A stretch of 6,999 nucleotides of DNA, taken from NCBI GenBank assembly GCA_003133345.1, contig PKXB01000227.1:523-7521 (forward strand), read 5' to 3'. Source of the stretch: Hyphomicrobiales bacterium. GTDB taxonomy: Bacteria > Pseudomonadota > Alphaproteobacteria > Rhizobiales > Xanthobacteraceae. Of the stretch, positions 5,528-6,999 are shown one piece after another. The translations under genes and the position numbers were made by a program. Positions within the stretch are counted from its first letter, which is position 1; each line of letters starts with the position of its first letter. Under the pieces are notes generated by a model that searched no databases, was not told the DNA's origin, and saw only the letters and a program-made list of their open reading frames with translations.

Positions 5528-5881
5528 ATGAAACAATCTTCCATCATGAATCATGGGCTCGCAACCGCCGCCCTCACGCTCGCCTTGCTTGCGATGGTGC
5601 CGGCGGTGCGGGCCGAGGACTCGGTGACCGTCAATATTTCGCTCAAGGACCATCGCTTTCAGCCTGCCGAACTGCATGCGCCAGCCGGCAAGCCAATCAC
5701 GATCATCCTAAAAAATCTCGATCCCGTACCGGCGGAATTCGAGAGCCATATGCTCCGAGTCGAGAAAGTCGTTACCGGCGGCGGCACAGTCACGATGCGA
5801 ATTCGCCCGCTGGCGGGGGGGCGCTACCGCTTCTTCGACGACTTCCATCCGGAATCGGAAGGCTATCTGGTCGTGCAGTAA
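5528..5881 (+). CDS. Periplasmic cupredoxin-fold protein of the FTR1-associated (FtrB-like) type
   Basis: This small exported protein has 117 residues. The signal peptide spans about 1-29 (hydrophobic LATAALTLALLAMVPAV, cut near VRA-E). The mature chain of about 88 residues has the cupredoxin outline: VTVNISLKDHRFQPAELHAPAGKPITIILKN, then PAEFESHMLRVEKVV, GGRYRFFDDFHPESEGYLVV and the C-terminus. The EFES, EKVV and FFDDFH blocks are those I remember from cupredoxin-like proteins encoded with FTR1 ferrous-iron permeases (FtrB of FtrABCD systems, EfeO N-terminal domain). There is no cysteine, so a blue type 1 copper site is impossible. Candidate metal ligands are E, H and D/H of EFESH and DFH, plus H15-type residues of the KDHRF segment. 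The ribosome binding site AGGA lies seven bases before ATG 5528; ATG 5546 is a weaker alternative. No FTR1 permease, P19-like or ferredoxin gene adjoins it, so an iron role is inference only. Confidence 0.8.
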   Translation: MKQSSIMNHGLATAALTLALLAMVPAVRAEDSVTVNISLKDHRFQPAELHAPAGKPITIILKNLDPVPAEFESHMLRVEKVVTGGGTVTMRIRPLAGGRYRFFDDFHPESEGYLVVQ

Positions 5882-5944
5882 TGCAAGCCGTGATGGTTTA
5901 AAATATCAGTTGGAATCGGCGGTGCGGCGTGCTCATAAGCCGCC
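5882..5944 (+). other. Short intergenic region before the hydrolase gene
   Basis: These 63 bases contain an AT-rich patch (TTTAAAATAT, 5897-5906) that could supply a -10 element. They also hold two competing GC stems next to the start codon: GGCGG 5918-5922 with CCGCC 5940-5944, or GCGGC 5924-5928 with GCCGC 5939-5943. No Shine-Dalgarno sequence precedes ATG 5945. A TAA at 5936-5938 in the same frame rules out any earlier start. Confidence 0.4.
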
Positions 5945-6874
5945 ATGGCCGACGACATCCGCTTCGACAAAAACCTCGATCTCGTCCCCGGCACGGTCGA
6001 CGAGCCGATGCCCGGCGTGCGGCGCGTGATGGCCGATAATCCGGGGCCGTTCACCTTCAAGGGCACGCTCAGCTACATCATCGGCCGCGGCAAGGTCGCC
6101 ATCGTCGATCCCGGCCCGGCCGACGAGCGCCACATCGGCGCGCTGCTCGACGCGGTGCGCAACGAGACGGTGACGGCGATCTTCGTCACCCACACCCACC
6201 GCGACCACTCGCCGGCGGTGCCGGCCATCAAGGCCGCGACCGGCGCCACCGTCTATGCCGAGGGTCCGCACCGCGCCGCGCGGCCGCTGCATATCGGCGA
6301 GCACAATCCGCTCGATTCCAGTGGCGATCGCGACTTCCGTCCCGACGTCGCGCTCAAGGACGGCGAAGTCGTGCGCGGCGAGGGCTGGAGCATCGAGGCG
6401 GTGGCGACCCCCGGCCACACCGCCAACCACATGGTCTACGCGTTCAAGGAAAAAGACGTGCTGTTCGCCGGCGATCATGTGATGGGTTGGGCAACTTCCA
6501 TTGTGGCGCCGCCCGACGGCGCCATGAGCGACTACATGGCCTCGCTCAACAAACTGGCGCGGCGCGGCGAGCGGATTTACTTTCCCGGCCACGGCCCCGC
6601 GATCGGCGACGCCGGGCGCTTCGTGAACTATTACATCCTGCATCGCAAGGCGCGCGAGGCGTCGATCCTGCATCGGCTCGCGAAAGGCGAAAGCGACATT
6701 CCGTCGATCGTGCGCGCGATCTATATCGGCCTCGATCCGCGCTTGACCGGCGCGGCCGGGCTCTCGGTGCTGGCGCATCTGGAGGATCTGGTGACGCGCG
6801 GCGTGGCCGAGACCGACGGCGCGCCCGCCATCGACGGCATTTATCGCTTGGCCGGCGCCCGCTTGGGCGGCTGA
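5945..6874 (+). CDS. Metallo-beta-lactamase-fold hydrolase (LACTB2-like, with C-terminal winged-helix region)
   Basis: This soluble 309-residue protein has no signal peptide. It shows the full metal-binding set of the metallo-beta-lactamase superfamily: H83-x-H85-x-D87-H88 (THTHRDHS), H158 in PGHTANH, D177 in AGDHV, and H216 in FPGHGP. A two-metal centre, usually zinc, is therefore expected. The region after about residue 230 (HRKAREASILHRL, then AIYIGLDPRLTGAAGLSVLAHLEDLVTRGVAE) resembles the winged-helix tail of the LACTB2/BLACT_WH group. Related proteins act as thioesterases, glyoxalase II-like enzymes or nucleases, and the true substrate is unknown. The N-terminus (DNPGPFTFKGTLSYIIG) matches, from memory, a subgroup common in Bradyrhizobium and Rhodopseudomonas. 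Third positions are richer in G+C than in the upstream genes. It starts 63 bases after the cupredoxin gene, so it may be a separate unit, and its 3' end overlaps a convergent gene by 34 bases. The lack of a ribosome binding site is notable. Confidence 0.9.
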   Translation: MADDIRFDKNLDLVPGTVDEPMPGVRRVMADNPGPFTFKGTLSYIIGRGKVAIVDPGPADERHIGALLDAVRNETVTAIFVTHTHRDHSPAVPAIKAATGATVYAEGPHRAARPLHIGEHNPLDSSGDRDFRPDVALKDGEVVRGEGWSIEAVATPGHTANHMVYAFKEKDVLFAGDHVMGWATSIVAPPDGAMSDYMASLNKLARRGERIYFPGHGPAIGDAGRFVNYYILHRKAREASILHRLAKGESDIPSIVRAIYIGLDPRLTGAAGLSVLAHLEDLVTRGVAETDGAPAIDGIYRLAGARLGG

Positions 6875-6999
6875 GCTTTCTTGGCCGGCTCCGGCCGCGG
6901 CTCGGGCGCCGAACTTACCACATCGTCGATATCCTCGAGCAGGCTGCGGATGCGCGCGGCATTGGCGCCGAAATCGTGCAAGCCGTAGCGCGAGGCCGA
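6841..6999 (-). CDS. Unidentified protein, C-terminal end (partial, minus strand)
   Basis: On the minus strand, the frame beginning at base 6999 stays open for 52 codons to a TAA (complement of 6841-6843). The translation reads SASRYGLHDFGANAARIRSLLEDIDD, then a low-complexity tail rich in Pro, Lys, Ala and Arg (PEPRPEPAKKAQPPKRAPAKR). Third codon positions are almost all G or C in the first 28 codons, as in neighbouring real genes, which supports coding. The basic Ala/Pro/Lys tail looks disordered and could bind nucleic acid or a partner. The start lies outside the window and I do not recognise the family. Its last 34 bases overlap the end of the plus-strand hydrolase gene. Confidence 0.6.
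   Translation of the reverse strand, partial: SASRYGLHDFGANAARIRSLLEDIDDVVSSAPEPRPEPAKKAQPPKRAPAKR

Noticed and set aside
5933..6778. 281-codon minus-strand open frame opposite the hydrolase gene
   Set aside because: The plus strand carries the complete metal-binding motif set. The antisense frame reflects high G+C and third-position bias.
1..6999. Mobile element, CRISPR array, tRNA or phage signatures
   Set aside because: No transposase, long terminal inverted repeats, regularly spaced repeats or tRNA-like cloverleaf could be seen on either strand.

Overview
The window looks like chromosomal DNA from an alphaproteobacterium of the Hyphomicrobiales, most likely the Bradyrhizobium/Rhodopseudomonas/Xanthobacteraceae neighbourhood. 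This rests on the high G+C with GC-rich third codon positions, the presence of an orphan Bug-type solute receptor, and the resemblance of the GGDEF/EAL sensor and the metallo-beta-lactamase-fold protein to families I recall from that group. The genus is inference. There are no RNA genes, insertion sequences, CRISPR arrays or phage genes.

Layout, left to right. (1) 1-111 holds the last 36 codons of an IlvD/Edd-type dehydratase. (2) 239-3273 is a two-gene unit. A PstS-like periplasmic binding protein overlaps, by an ATGA junction, a 739-residue membrane c-di-GMP protein with two transmembrane segments, a periplasmic domain, PAS, GGDEF and EAL. No permease or ATPase gene is present, so the binding protein probably serves as the ligand-sensing partner of the c-di-GMP enzyme rather than as a transporter subunit. 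(3) 3412-4392 is a stand-alone Bug/TctC-type receptor with a strong ribosome binding site and an inverted repeat in its leader. (4) 4564-5881 is a two-gene unit, an outer-membrane beta-barrel-like protein followed 37 bases later by a small periplasmic cupredoxin-fold protein of the type found with FTR1 iron permeases. (5) 5945-6874 is a metallo-beta-lactamase-fold hydrolase with a complete metal site. (6) The tail of an unidentified gene on the minus strand runs in from the right edge, and its last 34 bases overlap the end of the hydrolase gene.

All complete genes are on the plus strand, but gaps of 60-170 bases and different themes suggest at least four transcription units. Four of the gene products appear to be exported or envelope proteins (two solute-binding proteins, a beta-barrel and a cupredoxin) and a fifth is a membrane sensor, so the region is largely about sensing or handling solutes at the envelope.

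The two points most worth attention are the binding protein/c-di-GMP pair, and a perfect 6-base triplication inside its EAL domain. The triplication adds two residues (Lys-Ile) exactly at the conserved catalytic lysine strand. The beta-barrel/cupredoxin pair without its usual iron permease is the third.
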